A stretch of 64,000 bases of DNA, taken from the NCBI RefSeq assembly GCF_024438035.1, contig NZ_JANFQF010000008.1, forward strand, positions 1 through 64,000. Direction: 5' to 3'. Positions 29,889 through 38,522 of this stretch are shown here, piece after piece. Under the pieces are notes generated by a model. The model saw only the letters and a list, made by a program, of their open reading frames with translations. It did not search any database and had not been told where the DNA came from. Made by a program: the position numbers and the translations under genes. Each line of letters starts with the position of its first letter. Position 1 is the first letter of the stretch. This DNA is from Rhodococcus tibetensis (GTDB lineage: Bacteria; Actinomycetota; Actinomycetes; Mycobacteriales; Mycobacteriaceae).

Positions 29889-29984
29889 TCAGTACACGCC
29901 GCACATGCCGTCGATCGAGACCTCTTCCACCAGGGATTCCTCGACCAAGTCGTTTTCCAGCACGTTGTTGTCACGATCGGACAT
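29889..29984 (-). CDS. mftA: Mycofactocin precursor peptide MftA
   Basis: A 31-residue peptide. AGGAGG lies four bases before the ATG. The leader is acidic and ends in VEEVSIDGMCGVY; the core IDGMCGVY is invariant in MftA peptides. The terminal Val-Tyr is the part converted to the mycofactocin head group: Tyr loses its carboxylate, is crosslinked to Val and released by MftE. It is the first gene of the minus-strand mft operon, read divergently from mftR across a 133-base region. Confidence 0.96.
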   Translation of the reverse strand: MSDRDNNVLENDLVEESLVEEVSIDGMCGVY

Positions 29985-30117
29985 GATTTCCTCCTACTGT
30001 TCGGTGATACGGCGCGAGCCCGAGGGATGTTCCCCGTCATAGGAGACCACCTTTGTGACTCGCCTCACCACTGTAATGACATCGAGTGCAGAATGACAGA
30101 TCGGGAGGGGACGAACA
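29985..30117. promoter_or_regulatory. Divergent mftA / mftR promoter region
   Basis: The 133 bases between mftA and mftR must hold both promoters. A short inverted repeat GTGA-ctcgcc-TCAC lies at 30055-30068, and AATGACAT/AATGACAG copies follow at about 30073 and 30092. MftR of mycobacteria represses mft genes and responds to acyl-CoA, so one of these may be its operator; the sites are not proven. Confidence 0.5.
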
Positions 30118-30741
30118 TTGAGAAGTCGTCGAAAACCATCCACTCGGATAGGGCGACGCCCATCCACGACGCAGGATCGGATCAGTTCCGTCGGGATCGA
30201 GTTGTTCACGGAACAGGGGTTCGACGCCACCAGCGTCGACGAAGTCGCCGAAGCGTCCGGTATCGCCCGGCGCACCCTGTTCCGCTACTTCCCATCCAAG
30301 AATGCGATCCCGTGGGGGGACTTCGACGCTCACCTCGCCGAAATGCGCGCCCAACTCGCAGCGCAGCCCGGCGACATCCCGATAGTCGACGGCCTCACCG
30401 CCGCACTCCTCCAGTTCAACGCCTTTCCCGCGAGCGAGGAAATCAACCACCGCAAGCGCATGGGGTTGATCCTGCGAGTGCCCGCCCTGCAGGCGTATTC
30501 GGTGGTGATGTACCAAGGGTGGCGCAATGTCATCGCAGAGTACGTCGCGAGCAGGCTCGGAATCTCACCGACCGACCACGTTCCGCGAACAGTCGGCTAT
30601 CTTCTACTCGGCGTTGCGATGTCCGCCTACGAGCAGTGGCTCGACGACGAGTCGCTCGAACTGAACGAACTACTCGCCAGCGGAATGCAATCGCTCTACG
30701 ATGGGCTCAGATCCCTCGGCGAGCCCGACACAAGAACTTGA
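30118..30741 (+). CDS. mftR: Mycofactocin regulator MftR (TetR family)
   Basis: A 207-residue TetR protein nearly identical in pattern to mycobacterial MftR: FTEQGFDATSVDEVAEASG, RRTLFRYFPSKNAIPWGDFD and the C-terminal GVAMSAYEQWLDDESLELNE. The start is a TTG at 30118 following GGGAGGGG, which decides it over internal codons. Divergent from mftA, it probably represses the biosynthetic operon; the mycobacterial protein is released by long-chain acyl-CoA. The methyltransferase mftM follows 36 bases downstream on the same strand. Confidence 0.93.
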   Translation: MRSRRKPSTRIGRRPSTTQDRISSVGIELFTEQGFDATSVDEVAEASGIARRTLFRYFPSKNAIPWGDFDAHLAEMRAQLAAQPGDIPIVDGLTAALLQFNAFPASEEINHRKRMGLILRVPALQAYSVVMYQGWRNVIAEYVASRLGISPTDHVPRTVGYLLLGVAMSAYEQWLDDESLELNELLASGMQSLYDGLRSLGEPDTRT

Positions 30742-30777
30742 TCAGTCCGCCAACACCTCCCGGCAAGGTTGCCTCGA

Positions 30778-31602
30778 ATGACATCCACTCTCGACACGCC
30801 CGCTTTCGACTCTCTCGCACCGTGCGAATCCGGGCTGTGGTCACACGGTCACGTCACGGTAGAGCGGGTGGCGGCCGGGCCGCTCACACTCACCCGCGAC
30901 GGCGGCAAGTTGCGGGTGACGCATGCACTGACACCCGAAGATCTGAGCGAACGACTCGTGGCCTCGGTCACTGCGTCGATCGAGGACGCCGACTTCGGTC
31001 AGGACGAGTTCGAATCGACCATGGTCGGACTGGTCCGCTCGACCGTCGACGGCGCACTCGAGGCCTGGGCCGTCTACTACCGCAACTCTCTGGGCGAATT
31101 GCTGGACGGCATCGCCGACTTTGCACCGATCCACGAGAGGGCGGAACAACTGGTCCGCGGTTCCGTCCTCGACCTCGGATCTTGCTTCGGCTTCCTGCCC
31201 CTGCGTCTCGCGCAGGCCGGGATGGACGTCACCGCGACCGATATCCTTTCCGGAACGATGACCCTGCTCGACGCCGTCGCACCGGAGCTGGGCCTCGACC
31301 TGCGCACCCTCGTGTGCGACGCCGCGCACGTCCCGGTTCCCGACAACAGCGCCGACACCGTCACCGCCATCCACCTCCTCGAACACGTCGACGAAAGCGT
31401 CGGGGCCGCAGTGATATCCGAGGCCATCCGCGTTGCCCGCGACCGGGTTGTCGTTGCCGTCCCCTACGAGGACGAGGCAACGGCCTGCCACGGACACATC
31501 CGCACCTTCGACACCCCATCGCTCACGAAGCTCGGTGAAACGACGGGACGCCCGTTCGAGGTATTCGAACACCATGGCGGATGGCTCGTCATCGACTGCT
31601 GA
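30778..31602 (+). CDS. mftM: SAM-dependent methyltransferase, MftM-like
   Basis: A 274-residue class I methyltransferase. SAM motif I is VLDLGSCFGFLPLRLAQAG with VTATDI as motif II; HLLEHVDESVGAAVISEA and VAVPYEDEATACHGHIRTFD follow. The N-terminal ~120 residues are a family-specific helical part. ATG 30778 follows AAGG; a TTG three codons earlier is possible. In mycobacteria the methyltransferase beside mftR (MftM) 2-O-methylates the oligoglucose chain of mycofactocin, and the same position supports that here. Confidence 0.82.
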   Translation: MTSTLDTPAFDSLAPCESGLWSHGHVTVERVAAGPLTLTRDGGKLRVTHALTPEDLSERLVASVTASIEDADFGQDEFESTMVGLVRSTVDGALEAWAVYYRNSLGELLDGIADFAPIHERAEQLVRGSVLDLGSCFGFLPLRLAQAGMDVTATDILSGTMTLLDAVAPELGLDLRTLVCDAAHVPVPDNSADTVTAIHLLEHVDESVGAAVISEAIRVARDRVVVAVPYEDEATACHGHIRTFDTPSLTKLGETTGRPFEVFEHHGGWLVIDC

Positions 31603-31607
31603 CCACC

Positions 31608-32897
31608 TCACGATGCGCGGAGGCGTGCGGGGACCGGTAGTGGTGGCGCCGCTGAACGGTAGTGGTGCCCCGTTGGGGTGCCGAGGTCGATGAGATGGGT
31701 GCGGCCGGGATTGTGTACTGGGCGGGCGGTCCATCCGTCGCCCTCCTTCGCGTAGTTGCAGGCCTCGCACAGCCCGGACCCGTTGTACACGCTTGTGGCA
31801 CCCGACTTTCGGCGGGAGCGGATGTGATCGTGATGGCGGATCGGCGCATCACACCACGGAGTACGGCACGTACGGTCGCGGAGGTCGATCAGCTTTCTCA
31901 GGCTCTTCGGGAACGTGCGCGACTGCGATTCCATCGCCGTGAGTGTCCCCGACTGCGGACACGAATACACCCGCCGCAACGATGTCTCGGTATCCGAGGC
32001 CACCGCACAAGCAACCAGGTGCCGCGCGATCCCCGCCGGCACCGGTCCGAACCCCTGCATGTGCGCGGCCTCGTGCCCACCGGCCAACAGCGTCTCGTCC
32101 GAGAGCACCAGATTCACCGCCACCGGAACACTACCAGCAGCGGTCTGCCCGGTGCCACGTTCGAACAACAAATCCACCATCACCTGATTGCGGGTGCGAC
32201 CACCACTGTTACCGGTGGCGATGAGACTGTCAGCATCGCGGCCCAGGGTCGCCTGTAGGCACACGGCCTGCTCCACCGGCATCAACACACTGACGTACGC
32301 CATCGAATCCGGGGCCGGCCTCGTCGTCACCCGCCGCTCCGATACCGCCTTCCGGTGCCTTCGGACGACCGCCGCGGCATCGAGCTCGACCGCCAAAGCC
32401 TTCGCCCGCGCGATCAGACCCCGATCCCCGACCCTGCCGAGAGTGGCCGGGTCCGAACACAATCGGCGGTCGACGATCCCTCGATCGGCCGCTGATAGAC
32501 AGGCTGTTTCTCGTACGAGCAGGGTGGCGCGCCATTCGTTCAACCGCCCCGACCGCAACAACGCCAGGGTGTGCGGCATTTCGTGCACCAGCGCACGCGC
32601 GAACCCCAGATGCCGGCCGCCGCGGTTCGGGGATTCTCTGCGCGCCAACGCAATCTGCGACCCGATCCCCCGGTCCCATTCGGACCGCGGCAACCCCCGG
32701 ACCCTACGATCGGCGCGGATACTCGTGGCGACGTCATCGGCGAGCACCGCCTGCACCGCGCAGCCCACCGACTTCAACGTCTCGATCGCATCGAGCAGAT
32801 CGATCCCCAACCCCGCATCCCCACCCGCCTCGACACATCGCAGCCTCGCCGTGAACGCACGCAACTCGTCCAGATCTGCTGCAACCAATTCCCCCAC
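31608..32897 (-). CDS. DUF222/HNH endonuclease protein (13E12 repeat family)
   Basis: A 429-residue protein with an N-terminal DUF222 helical domain and a C-terminal HNH nuclease motif: CRTPWCDAPIRHHDHIRSRR and the spaced GLCEACNYAKE. This is the REP13E12 family, abundant and often repetitive in mycobacteria and rhodococci; some members serve as phage attachment sites. GTG 32897 is preferred since GGGGGAGG lies six bases upstream. A LexA-type box lies 22 bases before it. The gene ends only five bases from mftM and its 5' side abuts a truncated DinB gene, as expected for an inserted element. Confidence 0.88.
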   Translation of the reverse strand: MGELVAADLDELRAFTARLRCVEAGGDAGLGIDLLDAIETLKSVGCAVQAVLADDVATSIRADRRVRGLPRSEWDRGIGSQIALARRESPNRGGRHLGFARALVHEMPHTLALLRSGRLNEWRATLLVRETACLSAADRGIVDRRLCSDPATLGRVGDRGLIARAKALAVELDAAAVVRRHRKAVSERRVTTRPAPDSMAYVSVLMPVEQAVCLQATLGRDADSLIATGNSGGRTRNQVMVDLLFERGTGQTAAGSVPVAVNLVLSDETLLAGGHEAAHMQGFGPVPAGIARHLVACAVASDTETSLRRVYSCPQSGTLTAMESQSRTFPKSLRKLIDLRDRTCRTPWCDAPIRHHDHIRSRRKSGATSVYNGSGLCEACNYAKEGDGWTARPVHNPGRTHLIDLGTPTGHHYRSAAPPLPVPARLRAS

Positions 32898-32915
32898 AGC
32901 CAACCTCCCCCAAGG

Positions 32916-33209
32916 TTATTCGAAACTTTGTTCGATCCTAGCAGCCGAATGCGACCACAGCAATAGGTGTTTCGACAGGTTCGCATTCTCCCGGTACGAG
33001 CGACCGGTCACCGCCTGGTCGAACCACACGGCCTCGACGTAGGTGACGTGTTTGACCAATCCGAGCACTGTCGTCTTCGAGCGCACCGGACTCCGGCGCG
33101 CCTGCTCGTCGTCCAGGCCTTCCAGACTGCCACGCAGAGCAGCCCGGTACCCGTCGAGTAGTTCGTCCAACCGGCCACGGAGATCGTCAGTCCACCCCAC
33201 GCCCGGCAT
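32916..33209 (-). pseudogene. Truncated DinB/DUF664 protein
   Basis: The frame from ATG 33209 encodes about 75 residues of a DinB-like (DUF664) protein: GWTDDLRGRLDELLDGYRAAL, GLDDEQARRSPVRSKTTVLG and LVKHVTYVEAVWFDQAV. After TGRSYRE the match to this family stops and the frame runs through the SOS-box region to a stop at 32916. Full-length relatives have 160-180 residues, so over half of the domain is lost. The break lies right beside the DUF222/HNH gene, consistent with disruption by insertion or deletion. A different, intact DinB gene is at 62500. Confidence 0.7.
32920..32935 (-). promoter_or_regulatory. LexA (SOS) box upstream of the DUF222/HNH gene
   Basis: TCGAAACTTTGTTCGA matches the mycobacterial/Gram-positive LexA consensus TCGAAC-N4-GTTCGA at 11 of 12 fixed positions. 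It lies 22 bases ahead of the GTG of the DUF222/HNH gene. 13E12-family genes in M. tuberculosis are known to be DNA-damage inducible, so SOS control is likely. Confidence 0.75.
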
Positions 33210-33273
33210 GGTAATCGCCCCCACGCGGCAGACGCGCGGCACGGCCCCGGCCCCGATGGTCGAAAATGGAACG

Positions 33274-33846
33274 ATGGCAGCGGCAGCGAACGAGATCGTT
33301 CTGAGCAAGCAGGATCTTCGGGAGGTCACCGCTTTTGCTGCGGGGTGTGCGGAGGGGGTTCTCGACATATTCGAGGCCGATCAGCCGGACGACTCGCGGC
33401 CCCGAGACGCGATCACTGCTGCATGGGAGTTCGCGCGGGGTGGTGAACGGGCGAAATCTCTGCGCGACACAGCGTGGGCGGCGCTCGCGGCAGCCAAGGG
33501 CACGAACACTGCGGCTGCGCGCGAGGCAGCGCGGGCAGCAATGTCTGCGGCAGGCGCCGCCTATCTGCATCCGTTGGCCAAGGCGACCCAGGTCAAACAT
33601 ATTCTCGGAGCAGGCGCTCACGCGTCCAGAGCCACCGAGCTCGTCGCCGGTGACGATCGGACCGTGGGTGCCGGGAGCCTCGAGCAAGCGGCGCTTCGTG
33701 CGACACCGGCTGTCGTCGACGTGCTCGAACGCTTTCCGGCGGCACCGGGGGGCGGTGGACGGGTCGGTGAGTTGATCCGCATGCTGGACACCGACCTTCG
33801 TCGCCGACCGTCGACCCAGCCTCCCGGTTCCGCTATGAGTTCGTGA
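33274..33846 (+). CDS. Imm-5-like putative immunity protein
   Basis: A 190-residue, alanine-rich all-helical protein. LSKQDLREVTAFAAGCAEGVLDIFE, PRDAITAAWEFARGGERAKSLRDTAW and a later HASRATELVAG segment resemble the Imm-5-like family annotated as putative immunity proteins. No polymorphic toxin, WXG100 or secretion gene is adjacent, so the label says nothing certain about role. Start ATG 33274 or 33256 in frame; neither has a strong ribosome site. Its 3' end overlaps the convergent exporter gene by 14 bases. Confidence 0.6.
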   Translation: MAAAANEIVLSKQDLREVTAFAAGCAEGVLDIFEADQPDDSRPRDAITAAWEFARGGERAKSLRDTAWAALAAAKGTNTAAAREAARAAMSAAGAAYLHPLAKATQVKHILGAGAHASRATELVAGDDRTVGAGSLEQAALRATPAVVDVLERFPAAPGGGGRVGELIRMLDTDLRRRPSTQPPGSAMSS

Positions 33847-35497
33847 GATCTCGCCGACGGAACAGCACCACTCCGACGGCACCCACAACGACGGCAATCA
33901 TCGTGAGCCAGACCAGCGGAGCGGCCGCCGCCTCGGCGGCGGGAACCGCAGGGACGTGCGTGAAAGGCGACACATCGCGGACCACCTGGGGTAGTCCGAG
34001 CAGCGGTCCGAGGAATCCGAAGATCAGGCAGAGCGCAAGCACACCCCAGGAGAGCCCCGCCGACCAGGCCGGGGCGCCGCCGAACGACAACGCCACCAGT
34101 GCCGCGACCACCCCGATCGCCGGCACGAAGACGAGGGCGGCCCCCGTCAGATTTACGACCTTCCCCGGCACGTCCTCGGTCACCAACCCGTACGCGAGAC
34201 CGGTCGCCGCCCCGGTCAGGGCCTGCAGGACGACGATGCCGACCGTGACGAGGCCGACGTGCGCCAGCATCCACCGCGGACGCGAGACCGCTGTCGCGAG
34301 AACGGGTTCGAGCCGCCCGGACGACTCTTCACCGCGCATCCGGAGCAATGCTTGCACGGCGTAGCCCGCGACCGCGATCGCCATCATGCCGAAGATGGCG
34401 GCGAAGTAGGCGTCGATCATGTCGGTCGTACCGCCACCGAGCTGTTCCATCATGTCGGCCACCTGCTCGCCCTCGCCGAGAAAGTCGTCGATCTGGTCTG
34501 CGATCGCGCCGTACACCACGGCGAGGACGGCGATTCCGAATGCCCACCAGAACAGGATCGTCCGTTGCATCCGCCACGCTGATCCGACCGCCGTCGGCAG
34601 TGAACGGGACGCGCGGGCGGGGCCCGGCCGGGTCGGCACGAGCCCTGAACCGACATCCCGGTGCTCAGTGAGGACGAAGCCGGCGGAGCCGACGGCGAGT
34701 GCGAACGCGGCGGGCAGCAACAGAACCCACCAGGCGTTGTCGTCGTACGGACGGACCTGCTCGGCCCAGCCGATCGGCGACACCCACGTCGGCCAGCCGC
34801 TCACCACCCGCGTGCCGTTGTTCGTCACCGTGCCCGTCATGTCCCCCACCGCACGCAACAGGAATGCCACACCGAGGGCGGCCCCGGCCAGCCCGTTGGC
34901 GGTGCGAGCACTGTCCGTCACCTGCGCCGTCACCGCGGCGATCGCCGCGAAAGCGATACCGGCACCCGCGACCGCCGCGCCGAGCGCCACCGACCCGTCC
35001 AGTGGCAGCCCCGCCGCCACCAACACGACGACGTTGAGCAGACCGAGAGCCAGATTGGCGCCGACCGCGACCACCAGAGCCGCGGTGAGCAGTGCCTTCC
35101 GGCCGACCACGGCGGCCTCGACAAGTTCTGCGCGGCCGGTCTCCTCGTTCTGGCGGGTGTGCCGCACGACCAGCAGGGTGGTCATCAGGCCCGCGGCCAG
35201 TGACATCGGCATGACGATCTGACAGGCGAGCACGGCGCCGGCGCTGTACCCCGACACGAGACCGTTGGTGGCCAGCGCGACCGGCGACGCCGCAGTGGCC
35301 ATCGCGAAACTGTGCAGGTCGGGCTCGGTGGGATACAGGCCGAGCACGCTCGACGCCGAGAATGCCTGCAGCGCTACGAGAGCGAGTAACCACACCGGCA
35401 ACTGGATGCGGTCGCGGCGCAGGGCGAGCCGCACGAGCCGGGCCGTTCCGGCGTACTGGCCGCGGCCCGTCGTCTCCGGCGCCGTCACGGTGCTCAT
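33833..35497 (-). CDS. ABC-2 type exporter permease
   Basis: A 554-residue polytopic membrane protein with roughly twelve hydrophobic helices in two halves, such as [40 protein letters not shown] and [20 protein letters not shown]. It ends in FRRRDL, typical of antibiotic-type ABC-2 permeases. The ATG overlaps the stop of the ATPase gene (ATGA). A long upstream extension reads through the ATPase gene in another frame and is rejected. With the ATPase it should export a hydrophobic compound or antibiotic; the substrate is unknown. Confidence 0.88.
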   Translation of the reverse strand: MSTVTAPETTGRGQYAGTARLVRLALRRDRIQLPVWLLALVALQAFSASSVLGLYPTEPDLHSFAMATAASPVALATNGLVSGYSAGAVLACQIVMPMSLAAGLMTTLLVVRHTRQNEETGRAELVEAAVVGRKALLTAALVVAVGANLALGLLNVVVLVAAGLPLDGSVALGAAVAGAGIAFAAIAAVTAQVTDSARTANGLAGAALGVAFLLRAVGDMTGTVTNNGTRVVSGWPTWVSPIGWAEQVRPYDDNAWWVLLLPAAFALAVGSAGFVLTEHRDVGSGLVPTRPGPARASRSLPTAVGSAWRMQRTILFWWAFGIAVLAVVYGAIADQIDDFLGEGEQVADMMEQLGGGTTDMIDAYFAAIFGMMAIAVAGYAVQALLRMRGEESSGRLEPVLATAVSRPRWMLAHVGLVTVGIVVLQALTGAATGLAYGLVTEDVPGKVVNLTGAALVFVPAIGVVAALVALSFGGAPAWSAGLSWGVLALCLIFGFLGPLLGLPQVVRDVSPFTHVPAVPAAEAAAAPLVWLTMIAVVVGAVGVVLFRRRDLTNS

Positions 35498-36432
35498 GGC
35501 GCCCGCGTCCCGGACTCGGCCCGCCTGTGGTTCTCGCCCTCCCGGGCCAGTTCGTCCCCGTAGTGCCGGAGAAACAACTCTTCCAGTGTCGGGGGCGTCG
35601 ACGTCAGCGACGTGACGCCGAACGACAGCAGGTGGCGCAGCACCCTGTCGAGCGCGCTGGTGTCTACCTCGCACCGGGTGTGCAGGCCGTCGACCCGCAG
35701 GTCGTACACCCCCTCGACGGCGTCGAGTCCGGTCACCGGCCGCTGCGTATCGGCGGTGATCGACGTGCGCGTGAGGTGACGCAATTCCGCGAGGGTGCCG
35801 GTCTCGACGGTCCGGCCCTCGCGGATGATGCTTACCCGATCGCACAGCGCCTCGACCTCCGCGAGGATGTGACTCGACAGCAGGACCGTCTTTCCCGCGT
35901 CGGACATCTCCTCGACACAGTCCTGGAACACCGACTCCATCAACGGATCCAGCCCCGACGTAGGTTCGTCGAGCACATACAGTTCGACATCCGACGCGAA
36001 CGCGGCCACCAGCGCGACCTTCTGCCGGTTGCCCTTCGAGTACGTGCGCGCCTTCTTCGTCGGGTCGAGTTCGAACCGCTCGAGAAGTTCCACACGCAGG
36101 GCCTCGTCCAGACCGCCGCGCAACCCTGCGAGGAGATCGATCGCCTCGCCGCCGGTGAGGTTGGGCCACAAATTCACGTCGCCGGGGACGTAGGCGAGCC
36201 TGCGGTGCAGCGACACCGAGTCGCGCCAGGGGTCCCCGTCGAGCAGACGCGTCGTACCCGAGTCGGCGCGGAGCAGACCGAGCAGGACCCTGATGGTCGT
36301 CGACTTGCCGGAACCGTTGGGCCCCAGGAAGCCGTGAACCTCACCGGTGCGCACTTCGAGGTCGAGGCCGTCCAGCGCGCGGGTGGCGCCGAACGTCTTC
36401 ACCAGTTTCTCGACCGAAATCGCAGCAGCCAT
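35494..36432 (-). CDS. ABC transporter ATP-binding protein (ABC-2 exporter)
   Basis: A 312-residue ATPase with Walker [14 protein letters not shown]-loop region, signature YSKGNRQKV and Walker [13 protein letters not shown], then the SSHIL His. The signature is SKGNRQ rather than LSGGQ, common in antibiotic exporters of this group. A ~100-residue C-terminal regulatory part ends in a [10 protein letters not shown] segment. Start ATG 36432 ([15 protein letters not shown]) is preferred over an in-frame GTG 24 bases upstream. Coupled by ATGA overlap to its permease. Confidence 0.9.
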   Translation of the reverse strand: MAAAISVEKLVKTFGATRALDGLDLEVRTGEVHGFLGPNGSGKSTTIRVLLGLLRADSGTTRLLDGDPWRDSVSLHRRLAYVPGDVNLWPNLTGGEAIDLLAGLRGGLDEALRVELLERFELDPTKKARTYSKGNRQKVALVAAFASDVELYVLDEPTSGLDPLMESVFQDCVEEMSDAGKTVLLSSHILAEVEALCDRVSIIREGRTVETGTLAELRHLTRTSITADTQRPVTGLDAVEGVYDLRVDGLHTRCEVDTSALDRVLRHLLSFGVTSLTSTPPTLEELFLRHYGDELAREGENHRRAESGTRAP

Positions 36433-36473
36433 GGTAGGGACGGTACGCCGATCCACTGCTGGTCACGGCTGAT

Positions 36474-37160
36474 TCAAATCAGTCCCAGCTTGCCCGCCTC
36501 GTACACGGCCTCCGCGCGTCGGCTGACGTCGAGCTTGCGCATGATGTTGCTGACGTGGAACTTCACTGTCGTGGCCGAGATGAACAGCCGCTCTCCTATT
36601 TTCGCGTTCGACAATCCCGTGGCCAGCAGCTGCAGGACTTCGAGTTCACGCTCGGTGAGCCCGTCCCGCGGCGTCGTCTGACCGTTGAGTGATCGGATCA
36701 CCGCCGAGGCGCTGCGTGAGTCGAACGCGCTCTCACCACGGGACACGGCGCGGATGGCACGCACCAATTCGGTCGTGTCCACGTCCTTGACCACGTAACC
36801 CCGGGCGCCGGCCTGCACTGCCCGCACCACCAGCTGCTCGTCGAGGAACGTCGTCAGCACCAGCAGCCCCAATCCTCTGTTCGCGGACGACAACTGCGCA
36901 CACAATACGAGTCCCTCGTAATCGGACGCCGCCGACAACTTGAGATCCATCAACACGACATCGGGAGTTACCTGTTCGACGACGTCCAGTGCCTCCCGGC
37001 TGGTCGACGCCTCCCCGACCACCTCGAGATCCGGTTCACGTTCGAGCACGCTGCGCAGCCCCTGCCGCAGAATCGCATGATCGTCGACGAGGACGAGCCG
37101 CACCACCGACGTGGCTTGTGTGCTACCCGGCTGATTCCGCATCGGAGTTCGCATCGTCAT
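36474..37160 (-). CDS. mnoR: LuxR-type response regulator (MnoR-like)
   Basis: A 228-residue NarL/FixJ regulator. The receiver domain has VLVDDHAILRQGL and the phospho-acceptor Asp in VVLMDLKLS; the C-terminal LuxR HTH is LTERELEVLQLLATGLSN plus FHVSNIMRKLDV. The ATG overlaps the kinase stop (ATGA). Together with the kinase and the adjacent alcohol dehydrogenase it matches the M. smegmatis mnoSR/1,3-propanediol dehydrogenase neighbourhood, where MnoR activates the mno dehydrogenase. The symbol rests on that synteny. Confidence 0.8.
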   Translation of the reverse strand: MTMRTPMRNQPGSTQATSVVRLVLVDDHAILRQGLRSVLEREPDLEVVGEASTSREALDVVEQVTPDVVLMDLKLSAASDYEGLVLCAQLSSANRGLGLLVLTTFLDEQLVVRAVQAGARGYVVKDVDTTELVRAIRAVSRGESAFDSRSASAVIRSLNGQTTPRDGLTERELEVLQLLATGLSNAKIGERLFISATTVKFHVSNIMRKLDVSRRAEAVYEAGKLGLI

Positions 37161-38518
37161 CGCTCCACCTGGTTGTCGTTGTCTCCCCCGAAACTATCGT
37201 CGGAGAGCGGGATTCGAGCTGCCACTCGTACTCCGCCGATCCTCGCCCTGGCCACTTCGAGGGTTCCCCCGAATTCCGCTGCCCTGGCCTGCATGTTCGC
37301 CAAACCGCGATGATGCCCGTCCCGGTCGTTGCCGGCTGCCATCCGCAGCATGAGCCGCATCCGCTTCGGATCCCCGTCCCCGTCGTCGGCGACGGACAGC
37401 AGCACCGAATCCGCCGAATAGGTCAAGCGCAGAACGGCACGCGTCGCATTGGCGTGTACCGCAGCATTGAACAAGGCCTCGCCCGCAATGCGGAGCAGCG
37501 CGTGCTCACGGTCACTCGACAGCTCCGCAGGCGTGCCGCCGACCCGGACACTGACCTCGAGTTCGTCGGGCATGTGCACCACACCGAGCTGCTCGAGCAT
37601 CTCGGGCAGCGAGGTGCGGTCCGAACTCCCGGAGTGGTTGAGCGCGTAGATGGCCGAGCGCAACTGCTCGACTGCTCGACGAGTGAGATCCTTGGCCAGG
37701 TCGAGTCTTTCGCGACGCTCGGCGTCGGGCACGCCACTCCGGCACACCTCGATCTGCATACCGGCCGAGAGCACCGCCTGCGTGACACTGTCATGAAGTT
37801 CACGAGCGATGCGGTGTCGTTCCTCGTCGAGTATCTGATGCCGGTGCGCGGCCCCCAGCTGGCGTTGGGTGGACTCGAGTTCGGCGTTGCGGACCGCAAG
37901 ATCCGACGCGGTGCGCCGCGCCTCCGAGTACGCATGCTCGGCGCGTTCGAGAAGTAGCTGCCCGCGCTGGTAAAGAGCCGAGTTCTGCAGGGCCACCGCA
38001 GTCTGGCTCGCCAGGATACTCAGTACCGCGCCATCGGTGGTGTCGAGCGTGCGTTGCGGCGCCGTCCACGCCGCGAAGGCCCCCACAACGCCACCTTCGA
38101 GCACGATCGGCACGAAGGCATGGTGCGGGTCGATGCTGGGCGCCCTGCCGGTGCGCGCGGACCTGATGTCGTCGAGACACGTGACCACCTCGTCCGGAAG
38201 CGGGGGCCCCTCGACGTTGTCGACGAGAAACGGGGTGGCGTCCGGCCCGAGAACCAACCGGCGGGGACCGGCGTCCGGCAGCATGCCGTCTGCCAACGCA
38301 AATGCCACCCAGCGAGCGTCCAGGTGAGCGCGTGCCGCCTCGGCCACCGCGCAGATCAACGTCTCGGGTCCTTCGACCGTTCGTACGAGCGCCCGGGAGA
38401 TGAGCTCGAGCGCATGGACGACGCGCTCGAGGCGTTCCGCGGCGCCGCGGTACTGCGGGTAGAACGTCGGCTTGCCCGACCGCAGCCCGGTGAGTGTCGA
38501 GAGGTCGGGGGCGTTCAT
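37157..38518 (-). CDS. mnoS: GAF-containing sensor histidine kinase (MnoS-like)
   Basis: A 453-residue cytoplasmic kinase without clear membrane helices. Residues ~30-185 form a GAF-like sensor. A short coiled segment precedes the HisKA_3 box with the phospho-His in ERHRIARELHDSVTQAVL. The HATPase_c part shows LRIAGEALFNAAVHANAT and VADDGDG, then HRGLANMQARAAEFGGTLEV. The ATG 38518 begins only four bases after the alcohol dehydrogenase stop, so the three genes form one operon. By synteny it corresponds to MnoS, needed for propanediol and methanol use in mycobacteria. The ligand is unknown. Confidence 0.8.
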   Translation of the reverse strand: MNAPDLSTLTGLRSGKPTFYPQYRGAAERLERVVHALELISRALVRTVEGPETLICAVAEAARAHLDARWVAFALADGMLPDAGPRRLVLGPDATPFLVDNVEGPPLPDEVVTCLDDIRSARTGRAPSIDPHHAFVPIVLEGGVVGAFAAWTAPQRTLDTTDGAVLSILASQTAVALQNSALYQRGQLLLERAEHAYSEARRTASDLAVRNAELESTQRQLGAAHRHQILDEERHRIARELHDSVTQAVLSAGMQIEVCRSGVPDAERRERLDLAKDLTRRAVEQLRSAIYALNHSGSSDRTSLPEMLEQLGVVHMPDELEVSVRVGGTPAELSSDREHALLRIAGEALFNAAVHANATRAVLRLTYSADSVLLSVADDGDGDPKRMRLMLRMAAGNDRDGHHRGLANMQARAAEFGGTLEVARARIGGVRVAARIPLSDDSFGGDNDNQVER

Positions 38519-38522
38519 CGGC

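Noticed and set aside
31603..32960. Target-site duplications around the DUF222/HNH gene
   Set aside because: The sequences flanking the gene were compared by eye and no convincing direct repeat was found.
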